A stretch of 64,000 bases of DNA from Salibaculum griseiflavum (GTDB lineage: Bacteria; Pseudomonadota; Alphaproteobacteria; Rhodobacterales; Rhodobacteraceae), in assembly GCF_003129565.1 (NCBI RefSeq), contig NZ_QETF01000009.1:62001-126000 (forward strand). Reading direction: 5' to 3'. The notes under the pieces were generated by a model. The model was not told where the DNA came from. It saw only the letters and a program-made list of their open reading frames with translations, and did not search any database. Made by a program: the position numbers and the translations under genes. Shown piece after piece: positions 9,788 to 20,004 of the stretch. How positions within the stretch are numbered: position 1 is the stretch's first letter; each line of letters starts with the position of its first letter.

Positions 9788-11182
9788 GTGAGACGTCGTA
9801 TGAACAACCCCGTATTCTCGCGGCTACTCATCCTATCCGTGATGCTGTTTGCCGCACTGGCGCCGATTGCCGGGCGTGCGGCCCCCTACGCGGCCATGGT
9901 GATGGACGCGCGCACCGGCGAGGTGCTGCATTCCCGCAATGCCGATACCCAGTTGCACCCGGCTTCGCTGACCAAGATGATGACCCTCTACATCGCCTTC
10001 CAGGCGGTCGAGCGTGGTGAAATCGGCCTGGACGATCTGGTTCGCATCACACCTCTGGCCGCCAATGAACCGCCCTCGAAACTGGGATTGCGCGCCGGCC
10101 AGCAGATCCGGTTCCGCTACCTGATCCGGGCGGCCGCGATCAAATCCGCCAATGACGCGGCCACGGCCATCGGCATCGCGCTGGAAGGCAACGAAGCCGC
10201 CTTTGCCCGACGCATGAACGCCACCGCCCGCGCCATGGGCATGACCCGCACGACTTTCCGCAACGCCCATGGGCTGACCGAGGCGGGGCACATGTCCACC
10301 GCCCGCGACATGACCATCCTGGGGCGCCATGTGATTTACGATTTCCCCCAATATTACAATTTGTTCTCGCGCATCGAAGCGGATGCGGGCGTGCGGCGCG
10401 TGGCCCATACCAACCGCCGGTTCCTGAGGGACTACCGCGGCGCCGACGGGATCAAGACTGGCTATACCCGTGCCGCGGGCTTCAATCTGACCGCATCCGC
10501 GGAACGCGGCCAGGAACGGATCATTGTGACGATGTTCGGCGGCTCCTCTACCTCGGCGCGCAATGCCCGCGTGGCCGAACTGATGGATATGGGCTTTGCC
10601 CGTGCGCCGAGCCGGGCACGGTTGGCCCGCCCCGCCCCGGCCCCGGCCTTTGCCGGTGGAACGAGCGGCGCGCGCAACGTTCGAGTCAGCGGGCTGGTCA
10701 GCCGATCGCTGCGGCCCCGCCTGCGGCCGACACCGGAAGCCGCCCCGGCAGAAGAGCTGATTCTGGTCGATGCCGACGTGATCGAGAACGCCCTGACCGA
10801 GGTGCTCCAGACCGCCACCGCGCAGGCCCCGGCCTCGGCCCCCGTGCCTCCCTCGCGCCCCGACGACGTGGTGCTGGCCGCAGCCAAGGCCCCTGCCACG
10901 GCCCCATCGGAACCCGAAGTCATCACCCGCATCTCGACCTCGGGAGGACGGCACTGGGGGATCAACGTAGGGCGCTACTCCTCGCGCTACCAGGCCGAGC
11001 GCGTCTTGCTGCGCGTCGCGCTCAACGAAATGAGCACACTTGACGGATCGCTTCGCCGGGTGCTCCAGAGCCCACGCGGCTTCGATGCCAATTTCATGGG
11101 GCTGACCCGTGACGGGGCGGAACTGGCCTGTGCCCGGCTGCAAGCCCGCGGCACATCCTGTTTCATGATCGGGCCATCCTGA
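9788..11182 (+). CDS. D-alanyl-D-alanine carboxypeptidase (S11) with C-terminal SPOR domain
   Basis: Trims the terminal D-Ala of peptidoglycan stem peptides in the periplasm. From GTG 9788 the protein has 464 residues: signal peptide (about 1-32, cut after GRAA), an S11 transpeptidase-fold domain with SLTK (Ser60-Lys63), SAN (120-122) and KTG (223-225), a Pro/Ala-rich linker (about 280-375), and a SPOR-like domain at the end that would bind denuded glycan at the septum. GTG is preferred because AAAGGG lies seven bases upstream; ATG 9800 is the alternative. A broken FAH-family gene follows after 8 bases. Confidence 0.9.
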   Translation: MRRRMNNPVFSRLLILSVMLFAALAPIAGRAAPYAAMVMDARTGEVLHSRNADTQLHPASLTKMMTLYIAFQAVERGEIGLDDLVRITPLAANEPPSKLGLRAGQQIRFRYLIRAAAIKSANDAATAIGIALEGNEAAFARRMNATARAMGMTRTTFRNAHGLTEAGHMSTARDMTILGRHVIYDFPQYYNLFSRIEADAGVRRVAHTNRRFLRDYRGADGIKTGYTRAAGFNLTASAERGQERIIVTMFGGSSTSARNARVAELMDMGFARAPSRARLARPAPAPAFAGGTSGARNVRVSGLVSRSLRPRLRPTPEAAPAEELILVDADVIENALTEVLQTATAQAPASAPVPPSRPDDVVLAAAKAPATAPSEPEVITRISTSGGRHWGINVGRYSSRYQAERVLLRVALNEMSTLDGSLRRVLQSPRGFDANFMGLTRDGAELACARLQARGTSCFMIGPS

Positions 11183-11190
11183 GGCCCGCC

Positions 11191-11874
11191 ATGCCCAGAT
11201 TCGCGGTCCAGCCGCCCACCCCGCGCAGCTTCGCCACGGATCAGACCGACACGGTTGTCAGCCTGCACCGAGTCTTCTGCGTCGGGCGAAACTACGCCGA
11301 TCATGCCCGCGAGATGGGCAATGATCCCGACCGTGATCCCCCCTTCTTCTTCATGTAACCGGCCAGCGCCGTGGTCGCATCGGGCGCAACAATCCCCTAC
11401 CCCCCCGCCACACAAGACCTGCACCACGAGGCCGAGCTGGCGGTTCTGATCGGCACTGGCGGCACCGATATCCCACCCGGTGACGCCGTGTCTCATGTCT
11501 GGGGCTACGCAACGGCCAACGACCTGACCCGTCGTGACCTGCAAGCGCAAGCCAAGGCGATGCGTCGGCCTTGGGACATGGCAAAGGGGTTCGACAATTC
11601 GGCCATACTGGGCACCGTTCACAAGGCCAATGGCGATCTGGACGACAGGGAACTGCGCTGCACGGTCGACGGCGACATCCGGCAGCGCTCCTCGCTCTCG
11701 GCGATGATCTGGCCGGTGCCCGACATCCTCGCCTACCTGTCGCGCCTTGTGACCCTGCAGCCCGGCGACCTTATCCTGACCGGCACACCCGCCGGAGTCG
11801 GGCCCATCGCGCGTGGTCAGACCTGCACCGTGGAAATCGACGGGCTGGACCCGGCAACCGTCACCGTCGCCTGA
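11191..11874 (+). pseudogene. Fumarylacetoacetate hydrolase family gene interrupted by one in-frame TAA
   Basis: Read through, the frame encodes 227 codons of an FAH-family hydrolase (maleyl/fumarylpyruvate or acylpyruvate hydrolase type): VGRNYADHA near the start, a metal-site region DLHHEAEL, the GYATANDLTRRDLQ block and LILTGTPAGVGP near the end. Codon 56 is TAA at 11356-11358, exactly where the family has the conserved lysine of FFxKPxxA. One change (AAA to TAA) explains it; the rest of the frame is intact. A GTG at 11371 could restart a 167-residue fragment, but that lacks the N-terminal strand and lysine. Either a recent nonsense mutation or a base-calling error. Confidence 0.85.
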
Positions 11875-11903
11875 CGCCGGAGCAGGTTTTCGCAATTCTG
11901 CGT

Positions 11904-13487
11904 CTAGCCCAGCGCGGCCGCCATCAATTCGCGGGTATAGTCTGTCTCTGGCGCGTCGAAGACCCGGTCAACCGGGCCTGCCTCGACCACGTCGCCCTGC
12001 TTCATCACGATGATCTTGTGAGACAGCGCCCGAACCACCTTGAGGTCATGTGAAATGAACAGGTAGGCCAGCTGGTATTTCTTCTGAAGGTCTCGCAGCA
12101 GATCCACGATCTGGACCTGGACGGTCATGTCCAGCGCGCTGGTCGGTTCGTCCAGCACCAGAAGCTTGGGTCGCAGGATCATCGCCCGGGCGATGGCGAC
12201 GCGCTGGCGCTGCCCCCCCGAGAATTCATGCGGGTAGCGGTCCATCGTGGCTGGGTCTAGCCCCACCTCGGCCATGATCTCGGCCACCAGAGCGCGCTGC
12301 TCGCTTTCCTTGGCAACACCATGGATGCTCAGCCCTTCGGCGATGATCTGTTCCACGGTCATGCGCGGACTCAGGCTGCCATAAGGGTCCTGGAACACGA
12401 TCTGCATGTCACCGCGCAGCGGGCGCATCCGGTTTTCGCGTAAATGCTGGATCTCGCGGCCCTGGAAGACGATCCGGCCCTCCGATCCAAGCAGCTTCAT
12501 CATGGCCAGCGCGAGCGTGGTCTTGCCCGATCCGCTTTCACCGACGATGCCCAGTGTCTCGCCGGCCCGCACCGTGAAGGTCGCGTCATTCACGGCCTTG
12601 ACGTGACCCACCGTGCGCTTGAGCAGCCCTTGGTGGATCGGGAACCAGATCTTCAGGTTCTCCGCCTCGGCCACCACCGGCGCGTCCTCGGGCACCGGGG
12701 TCGGGTCACCGGTGCTTTCGGCGGCCAGAAGCATCTGGGTATAAGGGTGCTGCGGTGCGCGGAAAATCTCCTCGGTCGGGCCCTGCTCGACGATCTCACC
12801 ATCTTTCATGACGCAGACCCGGTCGGCGATCCGGCGCACGATGCCAAGGTCATGGGTGATGAACAGCATGGACATGTTCATGTCCCGCTTGAGCCGGTCC
12901 AGCAGGTCGAGGATCTGCGCCTGGATCGTCACGTCCAGCGCCGTGGTCGGTTCGTCGGCCACAAGCAATTCCGGCCCGTTGGCCAGCGCCATGGCGATCA
13001 TCACCCGTTGTCGCTGACCGCCTGACAGCTGGTGCGGATACGCGTTCAGCCGGTTCGCGGCCTCGCGGATGCCGACCTTTTCCAGAAGCTCGACGATCTT
13101 GGCGCGCACCGCGTCGCCGCGCAGGCCCTGGTGCAGCTCGATGGATTCGCGCAGCTGCTTTTCGATCGTGTGCAGCGGGTTCAGCGAGGTCATCGGTTCC
13201 TGGAAGATGAAGCTGATATCGTTGCCCCGAACCTGGCGCAGCTTGGCCTCGTCCGCGGTGACCATCTCTTCGCCCTCGTAGCGGATCGAGCCGCTGACGG
13301 TCGCGCTGTCACCCAGCAGGCGCACGGTGGACAGGGCGGTGACGGATTTGCCCGAGCCGCTTTCCCCCACCAGCGCCACGGTCTCGCCGCGGTTGACGTG
13401 ATAGCTGACCCCACGCACCGCCTGGGTCGTCATCCCGTCCTGCCGGAAGCTGACTGACAGATCGCGCACGTCCAGCACCCGGGTCAT
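11904..13487 (-). CDS. yejF: Peptide ABC transporter ATPase with two fused nucleotide-binding domains (YejF type)
   Basis: Powers the Yej-type importer of short peptides at the inner membrane. The 527-residue protein has two complete ABC domains: Walker A GESGSGKS at 41-48 with LSGGQ at 154-158, and a second Walker A GESGSGKT at 316-323 with FSGGQ near 425. The DEPT Walker B is seen in both halves. Its first four bases overlap the end of the permease gene upstream (ATGA), so the two are translationally coupled. Last gene of the yejABEF operon. Confidence 0.93.
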   Translation of the reverse strand: MTRVLDVRDLSVSFRQDGMTTQAVRGVSYHVNRGETVALVGESGSGKSVTALSTVRLLGDSATVSGSIRYEGEEMVTADEAKLRQVRGNDISFIFQEPMTSLNPLHTIEKQLRESIELHQGLRGDAVRAKIVELLEKVGIREAANRLNAYPHQLSGGQRQRVMIAMALANGPELLVADEPTTALDVTIQAQILDLLDRLKRDMNMSMLFITHDLGIVRRIADRVCVMKDGEIVEQGPTEEIFRAPQHPYTQMLLAAESTGDPTPVPEDAPVVAEAENLKIWFPIHQGLLKRTVGHVKAVNDATFTVRAGETLGIVGESGSGKTTLALAMMKLLGSEGRIVFQGREIQHLRENRMRPLRGDMQIVFQDPYGSLSPRMTVEQIIAEGLSIHGVAKESEQRALVAEIMAEVGLDPATMDRYPHEFSGGQRQRVAIARAMILRPKLLVLDEPTSALDMTVQVQIVDLLRDLQKKYQLAYLFISHDLKVVRALSHKIIVMKQGDVVEAGPVDRVFDAPETDYTRELMAAALG

Positions 13488-14650
13488 GAGAACGTCTTTC
13501 TGGGGTCGAACGCATCGCGCACCCCTTCGAAAATGAACACCAGAAGCGACAGCATGATCGCGAAGGTGAAGAAGGCGGTGAAGCCAAGCCAGGGCGCTTG
13601 CAGGTTCTGCTTGGCCTGCAAGGTCAATTCCCCCAAAGACGGTGCCGAGGACGGCAGCCCGAAGCCCAGGAAGTCGAGGCTGGCCAGCGTGGCGATGGTG
13701 CCGGTGATGATGAAGGGCAGCATGGTCAGCGTGGCGACCATTGCATTGGGCAGCATATGGCGGAACATGATGGTGCGGTTGGAGACCCCCAGCGCCCGCG
13801 CCGCGCGGACATATTCGAAGTTCCGCGCCCGCAGGAATTCGGCCCGCACCACGCCCACCAGCGCCGGCCAGCCAAAAAGCACGGTCAGCAGGACCAGCAA
13901 CCAGAAACTTCGGCCGAGGATCGCGAAGAGGATGATGATGACGTAGATCGAGGGCGTCGAGGCCCAGATTTCCAGGATCCGCTGGAAAATCAGGTCGGTC
14001 CAGCCGCCGAAATAGCCCTGGATCGCCCCCGCGATGATCCCGATGATCGACGCGCAGGTGGTGACGATCAGCGTGAACAGGATCGACAGGCGGAACCCGT
14101 GGATCACCCGCGCCAGAACGTCACGCTTGGTGTCGTCCGTTCCCAGAAGGTTGTTGCCATCCGGCGGCGAAGGCGCCACGCCGGGCACGTCCACGATGGT
14201 ATCATAGGAATAGGGGATAGGCGGCCAAAGAACCCAGCCCTTCTGGAAACCCGGATCGTCGATCGTGCCGGCCTCGGCGGCGGCGATCATGTCCTCCGGC
14301 TCGTAAAAGCAATCTTCCAACCCGCCGGTGATGATCAGGCATTCGACTTCGATGTCGCGATAGGGCGCCTCGGTCGGGAAATCGCCGCCGAACTCCTGTT
14401 CGGAGTAGAATGTGAAGACGGGCATGCGCAGCTCGCCGCGATAGTTCACCATGATCGGTTTGTCATTTGCGATGAACTCGGCAAAGAGGCTCAGCCCGAA
14501 CAGCACCAGGAAGATCCACAGCGACCAGAAGGCCCGGCGATTACGGGTGAAATTGCGCCAGCGCCGCTTGTTGAGCGGCGACAGCTCGAAGCGCCCGCGC
14601 CGGGGCGGCTGGCTGTAGTCGGGGGTGATGTCGGGGGCGGTCTCGGCCAT
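13484..14650 (-). CDS. yejE: Peptide ABC transporter permease (YejE type)
   Basis: Inner-membrane permease of the Yej peptide importer, 388 residues. An N-terminal transmembrane helix (about 36-56) is followed by a long periplasmic insertion (about 57-175) with a GTDDTKRDVLARVIHG stretch, then the DppC-like five-helix core with the ATPase-contacting EAA loop (RARALGVSNRTIMFRHMLPNA). The start codon directly abuts the stop codon of yejB, and its end overlaps yejF by four bases, a tight operon. Confidence 0.93.
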   Translation of the reverse strand: MAETAPDITPDYSQPPRRGRFELSPLNKRRWRNFTRNRRAFWSLWIFLVLFGLSLFAEFIANDKPIMVNYRGELRMPVFTFYSEQEFGGDFPTEAPYRDIEVECLIITGGLEDCFYEPEDMIAAAEAGTIDDPGFQKGWVLWPPIPYSYDTIVDVPGVAPSPPDGNNLLGTDDTKRDVLARVIHGFRLSILFTLIVTTCASIIGIIAGAIQGYFGGWTDLIFQRILEIWASTPSIYVIIILFAILGRSFWLLVLLTVLFGWPALVGVVRAEFLRARNFEYVRAARALGVSNRTIMFRHMLPNAMVATLTMLPFIITGTIATLASLDFLGFGLPSSAPSLGELTLQAKQNLQAPWLGFTAFFTFAIMLSLLVFIFEGVRDAFDPRKTFS

Positions 14651-15871
14651 CTATCCGCGCCTCTCGAAATCGATACGCGGGTCGATCATGACGTATGTCA
14701 GGTCGGTGATGATCCCCACGACCAGCCCAAGCAGCGAAAAGGTGAACAGCGTGCCGAACATCACCGGATAGTCGCGCGCCAGCGTTGCCTCGAAGCCCAG
14801 CCGGCCCAGGCCGTCCAGCGAGAACAGGGTCTCGATAATCAGGCTGCCGCCGAAGAAGACGCCGATGAACAGGGCCGGAAAACCCGAGATCACGATCAGC
14901 ATCGCGTTGCGGAAAACATGGCCATAAAGCACACGGCGGTCGGACACACCCTTGGCCTTGGCGGTGATGACGTAGTGTTTCTTGATCTCGTCGAGAAAGG
15001 AATTCTTGGTCAGCAAGGTCAGCGTCGCGAAGGCCCCGATGGTCGAGGCCAGCACCGGCAGGGCGATATGGTGCAGGTAGTCCAGCACCTTGCCGACGGC
15101 GGACAGCTCTTCCCAGTTGCTGCTGGTCAGGCCGCGCAGGGGGAACAGCCTGTGACAGGTCGGATTCCAGTCGTGGAGCCACCACAGAACCGGGTTGCCG
15201 TCCAGCCACCCGGACAAGCCCGGTATTCGGAAACAGTTGTTCGACGCGAACAGCACGATCAGCAGGATCGCGAACAGGAATCCGGGGATGGCATAGCCCA
15301 CGATGATCGCGCCGCTGGTCCAGGTGTCGAAGGGGGTGCCATCGCGCACCGCTTTCTTGATGCCCAGCGGGATCGAGATCAGGTAGGCGATGAGCGTGGA
15401 CCACAGCCCCAAAGTGATCGAGACCGGCATCTTCTCGACGACCAGTTCCATCACGCCCACGGACCGGAAGTAGCTCTCCCCGAAATCGAAGCGGATATAA
15501 TCCCACATCATCAGGAAAAACCGTTCAAGCGCGGGCACCGGGACCGCCTCGCAGCCCTCGGCGCGCAGGCTGGGTTCTCCGCTGAACCCGTCCTCGCAGA
15601 CGATGCGGGCGAAATTGAATTCGACCTGCAATTCGTCAAGGAAATCCTGCGGCAGACCGCGCGCTCCGGCATAGCTGCCTTCTTCGGCATCGAGCGTCTC
15701 ACTGCCCCCGCCCGAGATCGTCTCGAAAACATCGCCCGAGCCTTCCATGCGGGCGATGATCTGTTCGATCGGACCACCCGGCACGAATTGCACCAGGGAG
15801 AAGTTGATGATCATGATCCCCAGCAGCGTGGGGATCACGAGCAGCAAACGTCTGAGAATATAGGCGCCCAT
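14651..15871 (-). CDS. yejB: Peptide ABC transporter permease (YejB type)
   Basis: Partner permease of the Yej system, 406 residues. The N-terminal helix contains the family start [16 protein letters not shown], followed by a periplasmic region with the [11 protein letters not shown] motif that is usual in DppB/OppB homologues, and the core helices with the EAA loop ([21 protein letters not shown]). Length is longer than OppB and typical of YejB. It lies 26 bases after yejA. Confidence 0.93.
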   Translation of the reverse strand: MGAYILRRLLLVIPTLLGIMIINFSLVQFVPGGPIEQIIARMEGSGDVFETISGGGSETLDAEEGSYAGARGLPQDFLDELQVEFNFARIVCEDGFSGEPSLRAEGCEAVPVPALERFFLMMWDYIRFDFGESYFRSVGVMELVVEKMPVSITLGLWSTLIAYLISIPLGIKKAVRDGTPFDTWTSGAIIVGYAIPGFLFAILLIVLFASNNCFRIPGLSGWLDGNPVLWWLHDWNPTCHRLFPLRGLTSSNWEELSAVGKVLDYLHHIALPVLASTIGAFATLTLLTKNSFLDEIKKHYVITAKAKGVSDRRVLYGHVFRNAMLIVISGFPALFIGVFFGGSLIIETLFSLDGLGRLGFEATLARDYPVMFGTLFTFSLLGLVVGIITDLTYVMIDPRIDFERRG

Positions 15872-15897
15872 GCGGCCTGCCCTGCCCTTCCCTGTTC

Positions 15898-17814
15898 TTA
15901 GAGGGCGCCTGCTTCGCGCAGGTCTTCCGCCCGGTCCGCGTCATACCACCAGAAGCTCAGCTCGCCCAGCGCAAAGGGCGGCAGGGTCTCGGGGTGGCGA
16001 TACATGTCGTAATAGGCGACCGTGTGCACATCCTTGAACCATTGCGGCACCCAGAAGCCGTAAGCGCGCAGGGCGCGGTCGAGGGCATGGCTGGCGGTGG
16101 TCATGTCCTCGAGCGTCTGTGCCTCGATGACATGGTCGATCAGGCGGTCGATGGCCGGATCACGCAGCCGCATCAGGTTGCGCGAACTGTCATCCGCGGT
16201 CGAGCTGTGGAACCATTGCTTCAGTCCGATCCCCGGTTCGAACCCTTGGGTCATGGTGTGGTTGACCATGTCGAAATCGCCGGTGCGGCGGCGGTCGATA
16301 TACTGGGCCGTATCCACCCGTTCCAGCTTCGCATCGACACCCAGACGCGCCAGGTTCTCGATATAGGGGTTCACGATCCGGTCGAAGGCGGGCGAGAACT
16401 GCAGGATGGTCAGTGACAGGGTCTGGCCGTCCTTGCTGCGGATGCCTTGATCGCCGACGGTCCACCCCGCCTCGTCCAGAAGCGCCGAGGCCCGGCGCAG
16501 GTTGCCCCTGTCGGTCGATCGTTCGGGGCGCGACTCCGGTGGCAAAACGGCCTCGTCCGTCAGGATCGACGCATCCAGCAACCCTTCATCGACCAAAGGC
16601 TGCAACAGCGCCAATTCGCCTTCAGACGGTGTGCCCCGCGCTTGCAGGTCGGAATTTTGCCAGAAGGATTCGACCCGCGCATAGAGTCCGTAGAACAGGG
16701 TTTCGTTCGACCATTCGAAATTGAACATCAGCCGGATCGCCTCGCGGACGCGGGGATCTTGCCATTTCGGGTCGTCGAGGTTGAACACGAAGGCCTGCGC
16801 GGAGCCGATGGATCCATCGGGAAGTTCGGTCTTGGTCACCCAGCCATTGTCCACTGCCGGGAAATCGTAGGACGTCGCCCATTCCTTGGACGAGTTCTCG
16901 GTCCGGAACGTGTATTCGCCCACCTTGAAGGCCTCGAAGGCCGCGGCGCTGTCGGCGAAATACTCCACCCGGATCGTGTCGAAATTGTTCTGACCCACAT
17001 TCATCGGGTGATCCGCCCCCCAATGGTCCGGGTCGCGGGTGTAGATCAGGCGCTGGTTGGTCTCGTAGCTGTCCAGCACATAGGCGCCGGTGCCAAGGAA
17101 CGGTGTGTCGGTGCTCTCGTCGATGCGCGCGCCGGTTTCTTCGAACCAGGACTTGGAAAAGACGGTCGTGCCGCCCGCAAAGCTGATCACGTCGCGGCGC
17201 GGTGCGTCTTCGGTGAACGTGAACTTGATGCGGTGATCATCCAGAACTTCGACTTCCGAGACGAAGCCCGAGACCACGTTGCGATACTCGGCGATGCCTT
17301 GTTCCATGAAGAGGTTGAAGGTGAACGCCACGTCCTCGGCCGTCATCGGGCGTCCGTCCGAAAAGGTCACATCGTCACGCAGGTTGAAAATGACCCAGTC
17401 GCGGCTTTCGGGGTATTCCAGCGTCTCGCAAAGGTAGCAATAGACGCCGTAGGGATCGTCGGCGGTGCTGACCAGGATGCTCTCGTACATGATTGCCGTC
17501 AACGCCGCCGAAACGCCCTCGCGGGTGTAGTTGTTGAAACTGTCGAAGGTGCCCTGGGCCCACTGGCTGATCTCGCCACCCTTAGGGGCATCGGGGTTGA
17601 CGTAGTCGAGATGGGCCATGTCGGCGGGATACTTGAGTTCCCCGAAATTCGTGTAGCCATGGCTGACCGTCACAGTCTCCTCGGTTTCCGCCCATGCCGC
17701 GAAGGCAGCGCCCAATGCCAACAATGCACCGCCCGCCCAAGCCGTCCAGTAGGGCGCGGTTTGAACGGTTGTCGCCACCGGGGCGGTCGCGTTTCGGTCT
17801 TGGCTGCGGCGCAT
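15898..17814 (-). CDS. yejA: Peptide ABC transporter substrate-binding protein (YejA type)
   Basis: Periplasmic oligopeptide-binding protein of SBP family 5, 638 residues. A long N-region leads into a hydrophobic signal (about 27-44) ending AAWA. The mature part begins with the family strand ([12 protein letters not shown]), and [14 protein letters not shown] is the conserved early motif. ATG 17814 follows AGGAGG with good spacing. In E. coli the Yej system imports microcin C and short peptides; here general peptide uptake is likely. First gene of yejABEF. Confidence 0.93.
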   Translation of the reverse strand: MRRSQDRNATAPVATTVQTAPYWTAWAGGALLALGAAFAAWAETEETVTVSHGYTNFGELKYPADMAHLDYVNPDAPKGGEISQWAQGTFDSFNNYTREGVSAALTAIMYESILVSTADDPYGVYCYLCETLEYPESRDWVIFNLRDDVTFSDGRPMTAEDVAFTFNLFMEQGIAEYRNVVSGFVSEVEVLDDHRIKFTFTEDAPRRDVISFAGGTTVFSKSWFEETGARIDESTDTPFLGTGAYVLDSYETNQRLIYTRDPDHWGADHPMNVGQNNFDTIRVEYFADSAAAFEAFKVGEYTFRTENSSKEWATSYDFPAVDNGWVTKTELPDGSIGSAQAFVFNLDDPKWQDPRVREAIRLMFNFEWSNETLFYGLYARVESFWQNSDLQARGTPSEGELALLQPLVDEGLLDASILTDEAVLPPESRPERSTDRGNLRRASALLDEAGWTVGDQGIRSKDGQTLSLTILQFSPAFDRIVNPYIENLARLGVDAKLERVDTAQYIDRRRTGDFDMVNHTMTQGFEPGIGLKQWFHSSTADDSSRNLMRLRDPAIDRLIDHVIEAQTLEDMTTASHALDRALRAYGFWVPQWFKDVHTVAYYDMYRHPETLPPFALGELSFWWYDADRAEDLREAGAL

Positions 17815-17921
17815 GGTCGATCCTCCTGCGACATTTTTCCTGAAAATGAAGCTAACGGGCGAAACGTCCAGCCTTCAAGTTGAGAATGCGTGAGAGCGTC
17901 GTGAATTGCCCGGCGAAACGC

Positions 17922-17944
17922 AAAAGGCCGCCCAGTGGGCGGCC
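17922..17944 (-). terminator. Intrinsic terminator after the cytochrome c gene
   Basis: Perfect eight-base stem GGCCGCCC/GGGCGGCC with a three-base loop, followed on the minus strand by TTTT. It lies 24 bases beyond the stop of the cytochrome gene and should end its transcript. Confidence 0.8.
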
Positions 17945-17967
17945 CAATACGACGCATTGCCGGACGA

Positions 17968-18501
17968 TCAGTTGTCGAGGCTGTCCAGGTAGGCGATCAG
18001 GTCCGCCCTGTCTTCGATATTGCGCATACCATTGTAGGACATCGACGTGCCCGGTGCGTAGCCGCGCGGATTCTCGAGGAAGGCATTCAGGTTCTCCGGG
18101 GTCCAGACATCGGCCACGGCCGAAAGGCTGCCGGAGTAGTTGAACCCGTCGACCGAGCCGACGTCACGGCCCACGACACCATAAAGCGACGGGCCGGTCA
18201 TGTTCTGGCCCGGTTCAAGCGCATGGCAGGCCCGGCAGGCACGCCACTGGGATTCGCCTGCACCGGCGTCGGCGCTGGCAAAGACCTCGGTGAAGTCGGG
18301 GCCCTCTTCCTCGACCACCTCTTCAGCGGCACCGTCTTCGTCCGCGACCTCGATCACGTAGGCCTGTTTCGGGCCATCTCCGTAGCCGTGATCCCCACCC
18401 ACATGGTAGATCGTTTCAGCTGCCCAGCCGCCAAGCATGAAGACCAGAAGCGTGCCGCAAAAGGCGCCCAGGACTTTGGTCATTGTCATTGTGTCGAACA
18501 T
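17968..18501 (-). CDS. cycY: Membrane-anchored class I cytochrome c (cyt cy / c552 type)
   Basis: Carries electrons from the bc1 complex to terminal oxidases (or reaction centres) while tethered to the inner membrane. The 177-residue protein starts MFDTMT as in Rhodobacter cyt cy, has one uncleaved helix (about 11-27), an acidic linker (about 45-70) and a cytochrome domain with the heme site CRACH at 89-93 and Met154 as the likely axial ligand. ATG 18501 matches the known family start; ATG 18513 adds four residues. Divergent from pheA. Confidence 0.93.
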   Translation of the reverse strand: MFDTMTMTKVLGAFCGTLLVFMLGGWAAETIYHVGGDHGYGDGPKQAYVIEVADEDGAAEEVVEEEGPDFTEVFASADAGAGESQWRACRACHALEPGQNMTGPSLYGVVGRDVGSVDGFNYSGSLSAVADVWTPENLNAFLENPRGYAPGTSMSYNGMRNIEDRADLIAYLDSLDN

Positions 18502-18620
18502 GTCGCGTTCCATCTGGTTCCTGATTCAAACGCCATGTATCCGCTTCCACATGGTTTGTTCAAGGTGTAGCACCGCGACGAAATGCCCATTCGACGATCC
18601 TTTGGGGGGATTATCCGACA

Positions 18621-19463
18621 ATGACCCAGCGCATCGCCTTCCAGGGGGAGCCCGGCGCCTATGGCCATCAGGCCTGCAAAGAGGCCCGTCCGAACCATGA
18701 ACCCCTGCCCTGCGCAACCTTCGAGGATGCCATCGAGTCCGTGCGCAAGGGCGATGCGGAACTGGGCATGATCGCCGTCGAAAACTCGATTTATGGCCGG
18801 GTAGGCGATGTCCACCACCTGCTGCCCGAAAGCGGGTTGCATATCGTGGACGAGGTTTTCATCCGGGTTCATATCAACCTGCTGGGCCTGCCGGGCACGC
18901 GCCTGTCGCAAGTCCGAACCGCCCTCGGGCATGTGGTTATCCTGCCGCAATGCGCCGGCTTCCTGCGGGAAAACGGGATCGCGACGAAAGTCAGCTCGGA
19001 CAATGCCCGCGCGGCGCGCGATGTCGCCAGGGGCGATGATCCGTCGGTCGGAGCGCTGGCCTCGGAACTGGCGGCGGACATCTACGGGCTGGACGTGGTC
19101 GCCCGCCACATCGAGGATCACGAACGGAATACGACACGCTTTCTGATCATGGCCCGCGACCCCGACTTCAAGCGGCGCGGCAAGCACGGCATGATGACCA
19201 GCTTCATCTTCCGCGTCCGCAACATCCCGGCGGCGCTCTACAAGGCGATGGGTGGTTTCGCCACAAATGGCGTCAACATGACCAAGCTCGAAAGCTACAT
19301 GGTCGGCGGCGATTTCCATGCCACCCAGTTCTATGCCGAGATCGAAGGCCACCCCGATGATCGCAGTGTCCAGTTGGCCATGGAAGAGCTGGATTATTTC
19401 ACCGACCACATCAAGCTGATGGGCGTCTACCCGGCAGCCCCGCGCCGACACGAGCGGGCCTGA
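18621..19463 (+). CDS. pheA: Prephenate dehydratase
   Basis: Makes phenylpyruvate from prephenate in phenylalanine synthesis. The 280-residue monofunctional enzyme has the catalytic domain starting IAFQGEPGAYGHQA, the conserved NTTRF (about 172-176) and a C-terminal ACT domain (about 193-270) that binds phenylalanine for feedback. The ESRP part of the ACT motif reads ESYM here, so feedback strength may differ. No chorismate mutase domain is fused. Divergent from the cytochrome gene. Confidence 0.95.
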   Translation: MTQRIAFQGEPGAYGHQACKEARPNHEPLPCATFEDAIESVRKGDAELGMIAVENSIYGRVGDVHHLLPESGLHIVDEVFIRVHINLLGLPGTRLSQVRTALGHVVILPQCAGFLRENGIATKVSSDNARAARDVARGDDPSVGALASELAADIYGLDVVARHIEDHERNTTRFLIMARDPDFKRRGKHGMMTSFIFRVRNIPAALYKAMGGFATNGVNMTKLESYMVGGDFHATQFYAEIEGHPDDRSVQLAMEELDYFTDHIKLMGVYPAAPRRHERA

Positions 19464-19472
19464 AACGCGGCC

Positions 19473-19940
19473 TCAGGCGGTGGCCCGATAGCGCGCTTCG
19501 ACATCCTCGGCATAGGTCGTCACCATCGTCTTGAACCGCCGGGTCATCCGGTGCTTTCCGAACCTGAGGGACTGCGCGACCAGCTTGGCCGCGATCGATA
19601 CAGGCTTGACGGACACCACGATGTTCAACCGCGTCCGGCTGGGCGACAAGGGCACCAGGTCCACGACGCAGTCTCCCTTGATATTGGGGGACTCGAAGGC
19701 GATGGACATGCCCTGCGCCGGATCCAACTTGTCCAGCATAGCCTCGATCCGGCGGTCCTTGCCTCGAAATCTGAACCGGACCTCCCAGCGCGCGCCGCGT
19801 TCGGGCGGCACAGGTCCGGGAAGCACCGCCACATCACCACCGCGCCGCATGATGGCACGCTCGAAGGCCGGGAAGTCCGAAATCTCCCGAAAGACATGGT
19901 CGAGTGGGGCCTCGATATCCTCTCGCGCGCGAAATTCCAT
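19473..19940 (-). CDS. SRPBCC family protein
   Basis: A 155-residue helix-grip fold protein of the START/SRPBCC superfamily, which binds hydrophobic ligands in a central cavity. The pattern of an N-terminal REDIEAPLDHVFREISDF helix region, alternating strands and a long C-terminal helix is typical. I see no catalytic signature, so a specific ligand cannot be named. ATG 19940 is the first sensible start; the frame is open upstream into nudC. It lies downstream of nudC, 64 bases away, on the same strand, and converges with pheA at 9 bases. Confidence 0.7.
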   Translation of the reverse strand: MEFRAREDIEAPLDHVFREISDFPAFERAIMRRGGDVAVLPGPVPPERGARWEVRFRFRGKDRRIEAMLDKLDPAQGMSIAFESPNIKGDCVVDLVPLSPSRTRLNIVVSVKPVSIAAKLVAQSLRFGKHRMTRRFKTMVTTYAEDVEARYRATA

Positions 19941-20004
19941 GGGGTCTCTGCCTGTTACATTTGCCTCGAAACGGGTCTCTTGCCCGCCGCGCCCACTATG
20001 CGCG

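Noticed and set aside
13598-15901. A 767-codon open frame on the plus strand
   Set aside because: Antisense to yejE and yejB; its composition (Gln, Arg, Asp, His rich) is what high-GC coding DNA gives on the opposite strand.
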